The notes: a model not told the origin generated them from the letters alone. A stretch of DNA of 64,000 nucleotides from Phycisphaerae bacterium (GCA_030432255.1 JAUIHS010000022.1:16562-80561); one strand, 5' to 3'; numbered from the stretch's first letter, positions 19,017-28,276 are shown. Made by a program: numbers and translations.

Positions 19017-20105
19017 ATGCCCAACCCCCTCGCACACATCGCCGCAACGCTCGATCAACTCCAGACCGGAGCGGCAGTCGTGCACGCCGATGGCTCAATC
19101 GCACACGCCAACCCCACGCTTCGCAGCCTCCTCGGGCGGACCGAATCCGACATCCTCGGAAAGCCGTTTGCCTCTCTGCTTGCAGGGGAGCACCCCGGGC
19201 GGGATGCCGCGGGACTCATGACACACGGCAGCCGGGTCAGTGATCGTGAAGTCTCACTCCGCACCGCTGCCGGGACGGAACTGCGCGTGCTTGCAACCGC
19301 GGCACCCGCCGGTGATGCACCACCGCTGGACGCTTCCCGGCTCATCACCCTGCAGGATGTCTCGATCATCTCGAACGCCTACGACCAGGTCACCACGCTC
19401 TCCGACACCGTGATCGAACAGGCGCTCGCGCTCAAGCATGCCAACGCAGCCCTCGAAGAGCGCGTCCGCGATCGGACCCGCGAACTCCAGGCTGCGTACC
19501 ACGAGTCCATCTGCATGATGGCGCTCGCCAGCGAGGGACGCGATCGGGACACCGGTGCTCACATCCACCGCATCGAGATCTTCACCCGTGCCATGACCAG
19601 CGCCATCGGGTTGCCTGATCGCGATGTCGATCGCATCGGGAGTGCCGCACTGCTGCACGACGTCGGCAAACTGCATATTCCGGACTCCATTCTCAAGAAG
19701 CCCGGGCCGCTGACGCCCGACGAGCGCTCCCTGATGGAAGAGCACACCACGCTCGGCGAGGGCCTTCTTTCCAACGCCGAATTCTTCGATACCGCCCGCC
19801 TGATCGCACGGGGACATCACGAGAACTTCGACGGCTCCGGCTACCCCGATGGCGTGCCGGGCGAGTCCATCCCGCTGCCCGCACGAATCGTCCGTGTGGC
19901 CGACGTCTTCGATGCCCTGACATCGCCGCGGGTCTACAAGGAAGCCTGGAGTGTCGATCGCGCCCTCGCCGAACTCCGGAGCGGCTCGGGGACCGTGTTC
20001 GACCCGGACCTCGTCGCCCTTTTCTGTCGCCTCGTGGGCGAGGGTCTCTACGACCACGTGATAGAGATTTCATCGGTAGATCGGCATTCTCCGCTCGATC
20101 GTTGA
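19017..20105 (+). CDS. PAS domain - coiled coil - HD-GYP phosphodiesterase-like protein
   Basis: 362 aa. Residues 1-125 form a PAS domain (GAAVVHADGSIAHANPTLRS). A coiled coil (about 130-165, LEERVRDRTRELQAAY) links it to an HD-GYP domain with LLHDVGKLHIPDSILKKPG, then HHENFDGSGYPDGVPG and PLPARIVRVADVFDALTS. All HD and GYP signature residues are present, so hydrolysis of cyclic di-GMP is plausible. No membrane segment. No Shine-Dalgarno is visible. The DNA just before the ATG is a heptamer array whose copy number could change spacing or promoter position. Confidence 0.9.
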   Translation: MPNPLAHIAATLDQLQTGAAVVHADGSIAHANPTLRSLLGRTESDILGKPFASLLAGEHPGRDAAGLMTHGSRVSDREVSLRTAAGTELRVLATAAPAGDAPPLDASRLITLQDVSIISNAYDQVTTLSDTVIEQALALKHANAALEERVRDRTRELQAAYHESICMMALASEGRDRDTGAHIHRIEIFTRAMTSAIGLPDRDVDRIGSAALLHDVGKLHIPDSILKKPGPLTPDERSLMEEHTTLGEGLLSNAEFFDTARLIARGHHENFDGSGYPDGVPGESIPLPARIVRVADVFDALTSPRVYKEAWSVDRALAELRSGSGTVFDPDLVALFCRLVGEGLYDHVIEISSVDRHSPLDR

Positions 20106-20338
20106 CTGCCCCGGAACCCGGCACTACAGTGATTCTGACTGGCTGGTGCACAGGTGGAGTCAATCACTTTGCACGAGTCGAGAGTCAGAGAGAGCACAGG
20201 ACCTTCCCAACCAGAACTCTCTCCAGGACGTGAACTCCTCTCGTTAGCTCGGGAGGAGTTTCTTCATCGCGGCCTTCCCCGGACAGACACCACCGGCGAA
20301 GAACGCACGAATGACGCTTCGCTGAGCAAGGAGGAGCA
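20106..20338 (+). other. Intergenic leader with hairpin before the third subtilase
   Basis: No gene is seen. A stem AACTCCTC/GAGGAGTT (20233-20240 with 20253-20260) lies about 80 nt before the GTG start. It has no strong T tract, so an intrinsic terminator is unlikely. It may be a structured 5' leader. Confidence 0.35.
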
Positions 20339-22027
20339 GTGAAGACATCCACCAGTGAATCAAGGCGCATTGCATTCGTCGCCCACTCGTTGCCGCGAGC
20401 TCGCATACCGTCTCGGATCGCATCACCAACAGCCTTCCACCTTGTCGCGCTGCTTGCAGCCCTCGTGTGCTGGAGCAGTCCGTCGCACGCCTCACCGGCA
20501 GCGGTACAGCCTGCCATCGATGCGGCAGGTGCTGGCCACCCCGTCTGGGTCTTTTTCACTCCGCGTGACGCGACAGACCGGGAACTCGCCGCAACCCGAC
20601 GCGAGACGCCCGTCCGAACCCTCGAACGTCGTCAACTTCGCGGCACGGCCACTTCTGAGATTCGCCCATCCGATCTTCCCGTCCAGAGTGCGCACCTCGA
20701 TGTGCTGCGCGATCTGGGTACTACGATCAGGTGTGAGAGCCGATGGCTCAACGGCGTCAGCGTGGAAGCGGATGCAGCAACGGTCGCCGCGATCGCACAA
20801 CTCCCCTTCGTGCGAGAGGTGCGACCGGTGGCGCGCTGGAAGCGCGAGTTGCCGGACGAGCGTGGTGTTGGCCCGGACGACGCTACCGAGTTCGGCGATC
20901 GCGGCAACTTCTACGGCAACTCCGGTGCCCAGCTTCGGCAGTTGAACCTGACCGATCTGCACGCCATGGGCTTCACGGGAAGCGGCGTGGTGATCGGCGT
21001 CCTCGATACCGGCTTCCGACGCACGCACGACGGCTTCGCCGGAAACGGCGGCCCGGATGTCATCGCGGAATACGACTTCATCAACCTCGACGACGATACG
21101 TCGACCGAGGACGGAGACGCAATTCTTCAGCACTGTCACGGCACCTACGTCCTGTCAGTGCTGGCGGCCTACAACCCGGGCACGATCATGGGCGCTGCTT
21201 TCGATGCGTCCTACATCCTGTGCAAGACTGAAGACACGATCGGTGAGTACCAAGCGGAAGAGGACTATTACGTCGCAGGTCTCGAGTACGCGGAACTGCA
21301 CGGTGCTGACATCGTCACCGCCTCCCTCGGCTACATCGACTGGTACACACAGGCACAACTCGACGGCGAGACCACCGTCTCGACAAGAGCCGTCAATGAA
21401 GCCACCGCCCGCGGCGTCATCTGCCTCGTACCCGCCGGCAACGAATTCAATGATCAGGATCCCGGGACCTCCAGCCTGCTCGCACCCGCAGATGCACCGG
21501 ACGCGATCACCGTCGGTGGTGTAAACGGATCCGGCGCATCACTCGACTTCACATCCGACGGCCCGACCGCAGACGGACGCGTCAAGCCCGAAGTGCTCGC
21601 CCGCGGCGTCAACGTCCAGAGCGTCACATGCCTGAGTACCACGTCCTACACGCGCGTCGATGGGACATCGTTCGCGACGCCACTCGTTGCCGGCGCCGTC
21701 GCCTGCCTCCTCCAGGCACGCCCCGCATGGACAGTGCAGGACATGCGCGAACACCTCTTCTCAACCGCCTCGGATTTCGCCGCGACGGGTGACACCGATC
21801 CCCTCTTCATCCGCGGCTACGGCATCGTCGATGCGCTGGCGGCCTACAACCTGTCGCTCTGCCCGGGTGATGTGGATGGATCAGGGACCGTGGACTTCGC
21901 CGATCTCGAACTGGTACTCGAACGGTGGGGGACCTCGGATCCCGTTGCCGACCTCGATGCCAGCGGACTCGTCGACTTCGGTGACCTGAATGAAACGCTC
22001 GATGCGTGGGCGACCGACTGCGATTGA
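20339..22027 (+). CDS. Secreted subtilase (S8) with dockerin-like C-terminus
   Basis: 562 aa from a GTG with GGAGGAG Shine-Dalgarno. A long n-region and hydrophobic segment (about 30-52, ending SPSHAS) form the export signal. An inhibitor-I9-like propeptide follows, then the S8 domain. Asp is in VIGVLDTGFRRTHDG, His in HCHGTYVLSVLA, Asn in PAGNEFNDQ and Ser in VDGTSFATPLVAG. It is compact, with no large accessory domain, and ends in two dockerin-like repeats (CPGDVDGSG at the start, Cys-Asp last). Third subtilase in 21 kb. It shares the tag but not the accessory domains of the other two. Confidence 0.92.
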   Translation: MKTSTSESRRIAFVAHSLPRARIPSRIASPTAFHLVALLAALVCWSSPSHASPAAVQPAIDAAGAGHPVWVFFTPRDATDRELAATRRETPVRTLERRQLRGTATSEIRPSDLPVQSAHLDVLRDLGTTIRCESRWLNGVSVEADAATVAAIAQLPFVREVRPVARWKRELPDERGVGPDDATEFGDRGNFYGNSGAQLRQLNLTDLHAMGFTGSGVVIGVLDTGFRRTHDGFAGNGGPDVIAEYDFINLDDDTSTEDGDAILQHCHGTYVLSVLAAYNPGTIMGAAFDASYILCKTEDTIGEYQAEEDYYVAGLEYAELHGADIVTASLGYIDWYTQAQLDGETTVSTRAVNEATARGVICLVPAGNEFNDQDPGTSSLLAPADAPDAITVGGVNGSGASLDFTSDGPTADGRVKPEVLARGVNVQSVTCLSTTSYTRVDGTSFATPLVAGAVACLLQARPAWTVQDMREHLFSTASDFAATGDTDPLFIRGYGIVDALAAYNLSLCPGDVDGSGTVDFADLELVLERWGTSDPVADLDASGLVDFGDLNETLDAWATDCD

Positions 22028-22100
22028 TTCTGGAGGTCGAGGTTCAGGACCGCCCGGTTTTCCGACTCCCGATTCCCGCGAGACTATACTCCGGTCGCAC

Positions 22101-23849
22101 ATGAACGACCTGCGCGGAATCACACCCATGATGACAACAACAAGCCTCGTGGCAGCCGCGGCGATGATCTGCGGCTGCACTTCCGGACTCTCGGCGCGCC
22201 CTGATCATGCAGAGTGGCTGCGCACCGGGCTGCGGAGTGTCGCGGCACAGCGTGACATTCATCGCACCTCGATCGGTCAGAGCCGCGAGGGTCGCTCCAT
22301 CGATGTCCTGCGTATCGGCGATGCGTCCCCCGAACACGGCGCGCTCCTCATCATCGCCGGACTGGACGGACAACACCGGATCGGCTCAGAGACCGCGCTC
22401 GCGATCGCATCTCATCTCGGCGAGCGATGGGAAGAGATCGGCGCCGGGCACACGGTGTACGTGATTCCCGCAGCGAACCCGGACAACGCGGCGTGGCAAC
22501 TTGCCGACGACCATCCTCTGATGGACTTCGGTGGCGCGCTTGTCCCCGTGGACGAAGACCGTGACCGACGACTCGACGAGGACGGACCACAGGATCTGAA
22601 TGGTGACGGTCGCATCACGATGATGCGCATCGCCAACCCTCCCATCGGATCGGGCCTTGAACGGACGCATCTGATCGATCCCGACGAACCCCGGCTGATG
22701 CGCGAGCCAAAGTCATCCGAGGGCGAGCACGCAACCCACGCGTACATCGTCGAGGGACGCGATGCGGACGGTGATGGCCGCATTGCGGAAGACGGGCCCG
22801 GCGCCGTCAACCTGAATCGCAACTTCCCGTATCGCTGGCCGGAGCATCAGGATGACGCGGGTCGCCATCAACTCTCCGAACCGGAGACGCTTGCCATAGC
22901 GCAGTGGATGCTCGAGCACAACGAGATCGTGTGTGTCCTCGTCTACGGACCTGATGACACGCTCATGAGCATTCCGGTCGCCGGCAAGACCGATGACACC
23001 CGCCGCGTGCCCCTCGGCATCCTCGATGAGGACAAGGCAGCATGGGAAGTCGTCGCCGCCCGCTTCAAGGAACACACCGGTATGACGAAGGGCTCCGGTC
23101 ACGACCTCCCCGGCTCACTGCTGGGCTGGAGCTACGCTCACTTCGGGGCCTTCAGTTTCGGAACGCCCGTCTGGATCCGTCCTGACCTCGTCGAGGCGAA
23201 AGAGACCGACGACGAGCAAGCCGATGAAGCCGCCGAAGCGGATGAGTCACCCGCCTCAGAAGAAGAGTCGTCGGAAGAGAAGGAGGAGGAGCGGAAGAAG
23301 CCTTCCTCCGACGATGGCTGGTGGCTCCGTTACTCGGATGATGATCGCGACGGCGCCGGATTCGTCGACTGGATGCCCTTCGAACACCCCGACCTCGGCC
23401 CGGTCGAGATCGGTGGTTTCGAACCCGGTTTCCGCATGAACCCGCCCGCGGAGCGGGCCGAGGCACTGGCCGAGGAGCAGTCGGCATTCGTGGTTGAACT
23501 GCTGGACATGCTGCCCCGACTGGAGGTTGATTCGCCTCTCGTCGAATCGCTCGGCGGTGACATCTGGCGCATCACGCTACGGCTCCGCAACGATGGGACG
23601 CTGCCGATGAGGCCGATGATGTCCGCGCGCACGCGGCGACTGGCCCCGCTGATCGCATCCCTCGACGTCGATGCCGATCGCATCATCGCCGGGAACCGTC
23701 GGCAGTCGGTCGGCGCCATCGACGGCGGCGGAAGCCGCGAGATCACCTGGACACTCATCGGGGCACCCGGCAGCCGGCTCACGATTGAATTGCAGGATGC
23801 AGTCATGGGCGATCGATCGATCGCGCTCGACCTGGAGGTGGAACGATGA
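22101..23849 (+). CDS. M14 carboxypeptidase-like lipoprotein lacking catalytic residues
   Basis: 582 aa from the ATG at 22101 (an alternative ATG lies at 22128). A hydrophobic stretch with lipobox-like MICGC suggests lipidation. It aligns with the next gene across an M14 fold: IAGLDGQHRIGSE against IDGNIHGNEIQ, IPAANPDN against MPSVNPDG, and NLNRNFPYRW against DMNRNWPSDW. The HxxE zinc motif is broken, the third ligand region reads VLVYGPDD instead of a His, and the catalytic Glu region reads SFGTPVW. Extra features are an EF-hand-like DLNGDGRI insert and an acidic linker (about residues 374-398). TATACT lies 10 nt before the ATG. Probably a pseudopeptidase or binding subunit. Confidence 0.8.
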   Translation: MNDLRGITPMMTTTSLVAAAAMICGCTSGLSARPDHAEWLRTGLRSVAAQRDIHRTSIGQSREGRSIDVLRIGDASPEHGALLIIAGLDGQHRIGSETALAIASHLGERWEEIGAGHTVYVIPAANPDNAAWQLADDHPLMDFGGALVPVDEDRDRRLDEDGPQDLNGDGRITMMRIANPPIGSGLERTHLIDPDEPRLMREPKSSEGEHATHAYIVEGRDADGDGRIAEDGPGAVNLNRNFPYRWPEHQDDAGRHQLSEPETLAIAQWMLEHNEIVCVLVYGPDDTLMSIPVAGKTDDTRRVPLGILDEDKAAWEVVAARFKEHTGMTKGSGHDLPGSLLGWSYAHFGAFSFGTPVWIRPDLVEAKETDDEQADEAAEADESPASEEESSEEKEEERKKPSSDDGWWLRYSDDDRDGAGFVDWMPFEHPDLGPVEIGGFEPGFRMNPPAERAEALAEEQSAFVVELLDMLPRLEVDSPLVESLGGDIWRITLRLRNDGTLPMRPMMSARTRRLAPLIASLDVDADRIIAGNRRQSVGAIDGGGSREITWTLIGAPGSRLTIELQDAVMGDRSIALDLEVER

Positions 23850-25585
23850 AGAGCACGGCAATGATGATCGTCAGTGTCGCGGCGACCTGCGCCGTGCCGC
23901 ACCTCGCCGCGGCCCAGCCTCACACGCCTTCCAGGGTCGACCTGGCATGGAACCGCTATTACGAACATGATGAGATCAATGACGCAATGCGTCGCATCGC
24001 CCGAGCCTACCCGGACCTCGTGCGGATCGAGTCCATCGGCGAGTCGCTTCAAGGGCGCGAGATGCTGGTGGCCGTCGTCAATCCGAAAGACAGTGGTGAC
24101 GATCTCGAGAAACCCGCCATGTGGATCGATGGCAATATTCATGGCAACGAGATCCAGGCGGGAGAAGTTGTTCTCTACACGCTCTGGTACCTCGCCCGCT
24201 CCTATGGCACCAACGAGCGGCTGACGCAGGTGATGGATGACTACGCCTTCTATCTCATGCCGAGTGTGAACCCGGACGGACGTACGGCGTGGTTTGCCGA
24301 GGCCGCGACGCCGCATTCGTTCCGCGGCAACCTCCGGCCGGTCGACAATGATCGCGATGGCCTCGTTGACGAAGATCCACCGGACGACCTCGATGGAGAC
24401 GGGCACATCACCAGCATGTGGCGCGAGGATCCGAATGGCCGGTGGATCCGATCGCAGACAGACCCGCGCATCTTCGAGCGCGTCGCTTCAGATGAGAAAG
24501 GCAACTGGACGCGCCTCGGCAGCGAGGGCATCGACAACGATAGTGACGGCCGCATCAACGAAGATGGCATCGGCAGCGATGACATGAACCGGAACTGGCC
24601 CTCCGACTGGCAGCCGACATATGTCCAGGGGGGCGCCGGGCCCTATCCCCTCAGCGCGCCCGAGGTGCGGGCCGTCGCCGAGTTCATCTACGCGCGCCCC
24701 AACATCGCCGCCGCGCAGAGCTATCACAACACCGGCGGCATGATTCTTCGCGGCCCCGGTGCCAGCTATCGCGCCGATGAGTACTCCCGCGCCGACCGGA
24801 GCGTCTATGCCGAGATCGCGAACATCGGCGAGGACATCCTCCCGTACTACGATTCCATGGTGATCTCCGAGGACCTCTACACCGTCCACGGCGGCTTCGT
24901 CACGTGGACCGCAGAACAACTCGGCGTGATCAGCTTCACCAACGAACTCATGACGACCGCGAAGTACTTCCAGCGGAATGTCAGTCGACCCACCCCCGAG
25001 CAGACCTGGCTCTGGCGCGACCGTATCGCCTTCGGTGAACTCTTCACCGATTACACCGAGTACGACCACCCGAAGTACGGCAAGGTGCTCATCGGTGGCA
25101 CCAACAAGTGGGCAAGCCGATCCACGCCCACCTTCATGCTCGAGGAGGAGTGTCACCGCAACTTCGCGTTCACCATGCTTCACGCAGACGCCATGCCGAA
25201 ACTCATGGTCGATCGGGTAGACGTACAGAGCCTCGGCCCGCGGACCTGGCAGATCACCTTCGAGATCCGCAACGAGAAACTCATCCCGACGCGCACCGGG
25301 CGACAGCAGAGCAAGCGGATCGGACAGCCGGACTTGCTGACCGTCACCGGTCGCGGCATCACGCCCGTGGCTTCCGGCCGACTTGGAGACTGGTTCGATG
25401 ACGACATGCAGGCCGTGCGCCACGAGCCGGGCCGCATGCTGGTGCCCGATGGCATCTGGGGTCGAAGCGGTCGCATCTTCCGCTTCATCGTCACCGGATC
25501 CGAGGGCGGGACGGCATCATTCACCTACACCGCAGAACAGGCCCGCAATCTTCAGTTTGATGTGGAACTGCGCGAAGAGGAGTGA
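23846..25585 (+). CDS. Secreted M14 zinc carboxypeptidase
   Basis: 579 aa, translationally coupled to the preceding M14-like gene by a 4-nt ATGA overlap. Signal peptide ends HLAAAQ. The zinc site is intact: GNIHGNEIQ supplies His and Glu (about residue 98-101), and AAQSYHNTGG supplies the third His. The substrate carboxylate Arg is in MNRNW, and the catalytic Glu is in ISFTNEL. A DLDGDGHI calcium-loop-like insert (about 187) is shared with its neighbour. The C-terminal 140 residues form a beta-sandwich. The pair probably works together outside the cytoplasm on peptides. The last 34 bp overlap the convergent tetR gene. Confidence 0.9.
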   Translation: MKSTAMMIVSVAATCAVPHLAAAQPHTPSRVDLAWNRYYEHDEINDAMRRIARAYPDLVRIESIGESLQGREMLVAVVNPKDSGDDLEKPAMWIDGNIHGNEIQAGEVVLYTLWYLARSYGTNERLTQVMDDYAFYLMPSVNPDGRTAWFAEAATPHSFRGNLRPVDNDRDGLVDEDPPDDLDGDGHITSMWREDPNGRWIRSQTDPRIFERVASDEKGNWTRLGSEGIDNDSDGRINEDGIGSDDMNRNWPSDWQPTYVQGGAGPYPLSAPEVRAVAEFIYARPNIAAAQSYHNTGGMILRGPGASYRADEYSRADRSVYAEIANIGEDILPYYDSMVISEDLYTVHGGFVTWTAEQLGVISFTNELMTTAKYFQRNVSRPTPEQTWLWRDRIAFGELFTDYTEYDHPKYGKVLIGGTNKWASRSTPTFMLEEECHRNFAFTMLHADAMPKLMVDRVDVQSLGPRTWQITFEIRNEKLIPTRTGRQQSKRIGQPDLLTVTGRGITPVASGRLGDWFDDDMQAVRHEPGRMLVPDGIWGRSGRIFRFIVTGSEGGTASFTYTAEQARNLQFDVELREEE

Positions 25586-26148
25586 GCCACCACCGACGCA
25601 TCAATCAGCGTCGCGGCGGCGCACCGCCCACAATGCGCGGGACCGCATGAGCATGTCACCTGTGCCGCCGCGGAGGCGCCGACAAACAGCAGCGCCAGTT
25701 GACGGGCGAGTGACTCGGGGTCACCAGCGCCGGCGCTCGCGGCGAGGTCTTCGAGGAAGTCCGTCAACATGCAGACGTGACGCATCCCGGCCTGGTGGAT
25801 GGAGCACTCGGGGTCCCGGAACTCGCCGCAGGCGCGCGTGAAGGCGCACCCGTTGAAGTCGTCCTGCTGGAAGAGCGTCTCCGCGGCGTCGAAGATCGCC
25901 AGGATCTGCTCGCGCGGGTCGTCGGGATAGGGTGCGATGGCGGCGTCCAGCCAGGCACGAAAACGCTCGTCGCGCAATTCGAGAGCCGCGAGGATGAGTT
26001 CATCCTTCGACCGGAAGTGGTTGTAGAGGGTCATCTTCGCGACGCCGGCCTCGCGCAGGATGGTGTCGATCCCGGTGGCATGAAAGCCGTCCCGGTAGAA
26101 GAGCCGGAGGGCTGTTTCGACGAGATGGTCGCGTTTGGCGGAGGGCAT
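25552..26148 (-). CDS. TetR/AcrR family regulator, cysteine-rich
   Basis: 198 aa. The N-terminal helix-turn-helix is clear: LVETALRLFYRDGFHATGID and GVAKMTLYNHFRSKDELI. The ligand domain contains many cysteines (NGCAFTRACGEF, TCSCGPAHCGRC), which is suggestive of thiol or electrophile sensing as in NemR-like repressors, though this is inference. It is divergent from a thioredoxin gene, with one AGACCGGTCT palindrome near each promoter. It likely represses both itself and the thioredoxin. The 3' end overlaps the M14 gene by 34 bp. Confidence 0.88.
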   Translation of the reverse strand: MPSAKRDHLVETALRLFYRDGFHATGIDTILREAGVAKMTLYNHFRSKDELILAALELRDERFRAWLDAAIAPYPDDPREQILAIFDAAETLFQQDDFNGCAFTRACGEFRDPECSIHQAGMRHVCMLTDFLEDLAASAGAGDPESLARQLALLFVGASAAAQVTCSCGPAHCGRCAAATLIDASVVAHSSSRSSTSN

Positions 26149-26167
26149 GGTGCGAAGTCGGCCCCAT

Positions 26168-26182
26168 CTAGACCGGTCTGTC
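26168..26182. promoter_or_regulatory. TetR operator copy 1 and tetR promoter
   Basis: CTAGACCGGTCTGTC contains the palindrome AGACCGGTCT. It is the exact reverse complement of the copy at 26268-26282. On the minus strand it lies just downstream of TATGAT (26184-26189), so it would cover the tetR transcription start. Confidence 0.75.
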
Positions 26183-26265
26183 CATCATACGGGCGCGGGC
26201 AGGGCCGGAACAGATGTCTCGGATCCAAAAATAATACGAACAAGAAAATTGAGGCGAGTTGGAAA

Positions 26266-26294
26266 TAGACAGACCGGTCTAGCTGTTCTATGGT
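26266..26294 (+). promoter_or_regulatory. Thioredoxin promoter overlapped by TetR operator copy 2
   Basis: TAGACA (26266-26271), 17-bp spacer and TATGGT (26289-26294) form a sigma-70-like promoter. The operator GACAGACCGGTCTAG (26268-26282) covers the -35 and most of the spacer, so bound repressor should block it. Confidence 0.7.
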
Positions 26295-26337
26295 TGTGAC
26301 CGACTGAACATTCACCCCTTCCCCAGGAGACTGCCCC

Positions 26338-26655
26338 ATGGCCACCTCCACCACACTCACCTTCGACACCGACTCATTCGAACAGGCCGTCAACGGCGAA
26401 CTGCCCGTGCTCGTCGACTTCTGGGCCCAGTGGTGCGCACCATGCCGCGCCATCGGACCCACCATCGATGCCATCGCCGAACGCTTCGACGGCAAGGCCG
26501 TCGTCGGCAAGGTCAATGTCGATGATCACGCCGAACTCGCCGCGAAGTACCAGGTGAGTTCCATCCCCACCATTCTCGTCTTCCGGGACGGCAAACTCAT
26601 CGATCGACTCGTCGGCGTGCAGTCCGAGGAAGCCCTCGCCAACGCCCTCTCCTGA
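26338..26655 (+). CDS. trxA: Thioredoxin
   Basis: 105 aa, the usual thioredoxin length, with no signal peptide. The active site WCAPC lies at about residues 32-36 within LVDFWAQWCAPCRAIGP. The cis-proline motif is SSIPTILVF, followed by FRDGKLIDRLVG. It reduces protein disulfides in the cytoplasm and can feed methionine sulfoxide reductases and ribonucleotide reductase. Clear AGGAG Shine-Dalgarno 8-12 nt before the ATG. It is controlled from a promoter overlapped by a TetR-type operator. The 3' end is followed by a strong intrinsic terminator, so it is monocistronic. Confidence 0.95.
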   Translation: MATSTTLTFDTDSFEQAVNGELPVLVDFWAQWCAPCRAIGPTIDAIAERFDGKAVVGKVNVDDHAELAAKYQVSSIPTILVFRDGKLIDRLVGVQSEEALANALS

Positions 26656-26725
26656 CCGATCTCACGAACCTCTCTCCTCTCCTCTCTTCTCTCACATCAC
26701 TCCTCCTCTCTCCTCCATCACACGA

Positions 26726-26767
26726 GACAGACCGCTTCGCACCGTGCGAGGCGGTTTGTCGTTTTTT
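26726..26767 (+). terminator. Intrinsic terminator after thioredoxin
   Basis: A long stem of about 14-17 bp (26726-26742 with 26744-26760, G-U pairs included) is followed by six T (26762-26767). Confidence 0.9.
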
Positions 26768-26858
26768 GGGGAGCGGGGAGCGGGGAGCGGGGAGCGGGGT
26801 GCGGAGAGGGGGCCGAAGGCGCTCACCTCCGAGTGCCGAGTGCCCAATGCCGAATGCC
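26768..26858. repeat. Two heptanucleotide arrays (GGGGAGC and GARTGCC units)
   Basis: GGGGAGC four times plus GGGGTGC (26768-26802) begin directly after the thioredoxin terminator. Four GAGTGCC/GAATGCC-type units lie at 26831-26858. The array stops two bases before the stop codon of the convergent esterase gene. The polypyrimidine stretch 26670-26716 is not a clean 7-nt repeat. Confidence 0.85.
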
Positions 26859-26860
26859 GA

Positions 26861-28204
26861 CTACGAACACGCTTCCCCCCATTGCTGGAGCACCAGGATC
26901 AGGTCGTCGAAGTCAATGAACCCGCTCCCGTCAACGTCACCGCCCGTCCCCGGTGTCACGGTCATCGCCCAGCCCGCGAGCACGGTGTTCAGGTCGTCAA
27001 AGTTGACGTTGCCGTCGCCGCTGACATCCGCGCACGGCGGTGGCGGATCGACCAGGAAGCGCACGATGTCAGGGAACCGCTGCGCCCACCAGAATTCGTT
27101 GTGCGAATGACCCGGACCCTCCACGATGAGCAGGTCGTCGCCCTCGACGAAACCCTGCGCCAATGCAATGTCCCGCATCTCGCGCAGGCGATCCACATGG
27201 TCATTCACGCCGTTGCCATTCCCGTCATTCGTGCCCGACTCCAGCGTGCCCATGTCCTGGTACAGCAGCGACAGCGTCGCCGGACGCCCCTGGGAAGTCG
27301 CGAAACCGTAGATCGGTGACTGCGCCCAGTAGGACGAGGACACCGCACCGATCCGACCCCATGTGTCAGCGTATGCGTACGCCGCGTACACGCTCAGGAT
27401 CCCGCCGAGACTCGAGCCGGACATCATCGTGTTGTCAGGACCCGTCCGCGTGCGGTACCGCGCATTCACCTCCGGAATCAACGTATCGCGGATCGCCTGC
27501 AGGTATGCATCCGCTCCGCCGCCGCAGGGGAGTGAACCCGTCGTCCACGGCGTGTACTCGAAGCAGCGCTGCGGCCCGTTCTCGATGCCCACTACGATGA
27601 TCGGCTCGATCTCTCCCCCCGCGATCAGCGCCTCGCACGTCTCATCAACTTCCCACTCACCCGCAAAGCTCGTCCCCTGGTCAAACAGGTTCTGCCCGTC
27701 GTGCATGTACAGCACCGGGTAGTCAGCCGTCGATGTGTCGTAAGCCGGCGGCAGGTACACCCAGCAACGCCGGCCACCCAGGAAGGGCGCATACTCAAAC
27801 CACTCAACATGCCCCGTGATCGTCGATGGCACGATGTCCGCCCAGTTGTGCACGATGTGATCGACCGTCTCGACGCCCGCAGGTGTGTGCGTGCGGTTGG
27901 CGATCTCCTCGCCGCTCGGACCCTTCTCCACACGACCCCAGTCGCCCCGCGTGAACTTGTACTGGACCCCCACCCCATCCGGGAGCGAAAGTGTGATCGC
28001 CCAGCGACCATCCGGCTCCTCCGCCAATGCATACGCGCCATCGCCCGGATTCCAGCCCTGGAAGTCGCCCGCAATGTAAATCGTGTCACCCGGCGGTGTG
28101 TTCGAAGGAACCTCCGTCCGGAACGTGACCGTCGCGGCGAACAGCGCCTGTCCCGAACCGAGCAGGACGAGCGGAAGGAACAGCAGCAGGGGAGTGCGAA
28201 ACAT
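26861..28204 (-). CDS. Secreted esterase with CBM20-like N-domain and dockerin-like C-terminus
   Basis: 447 aa from the ATG at 28204 (TTGGAG Shine-Dalgarno; signal peptide ends ALFAAT). Residues 25-115 resemble a CBM20-type starch-binding E-set domain (TIYIAGDFQGWNPGDG). Residues 130-390 form an esterase-D/enterochelin-esterase-like alpha/beta-hydrolase: YPVLYMHDGQNLFD, nucleophile in MMSGSSLGGILS and His in GPGHSHNEFWW. The last 55 residues are two dockerin-like repeats ending Cys-Ser. It probably cleaves an ester on a polysaccharide or phenolic conjugate outside the cell; the substrate cannot be read from sequence. Confidence 0.9.
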   Translation of the reverse strand: MFRTPLLLFLPLVLLGSGQALFAATVTFRTEVPSNTPPGDTIYIAGDFQGWNPGDGAYALAEEPDGRWAITLSLPDGVGVQYKFTRGDWGRVEKGPSGEEIANRTHTPAGVETVDHIVHNWADIVPSTITGHVEWFEYAPFLGGRRCWVYLPPAYDTSTADYPVLYMHDGQNLFDQGTSFAGEWEVDETCEALIAGGEIEPIIVVGIENGPQRCFEYTPWTTGSLPCGGGADAYLQAIRDTLIPEVNARYRTRTGPDNTMMSGSSLGGILSVYAAYAYADTWGRIGAVSSSYWAQSPIYGFATSQGRPATLSLLYQDMGTLESGTNDGNGNGVNDHVDRLREMRDIALAQGFVEGDDLLIVEGPGHSHNEFWWAQRFPDIVRFLVDPPPPCADVSGDGNVNFDDLNTVLAGWAMTVTPGTGGDVDGSGFIDFDDLILVLQQWGEACS

Positions 28205-28276
28205 CGGGGCTCCAATGTGTGTGGGTGCAGGACACCTCATCCTAAGTCACCACCCGGGGCGAAGGAAGCATGCTCA

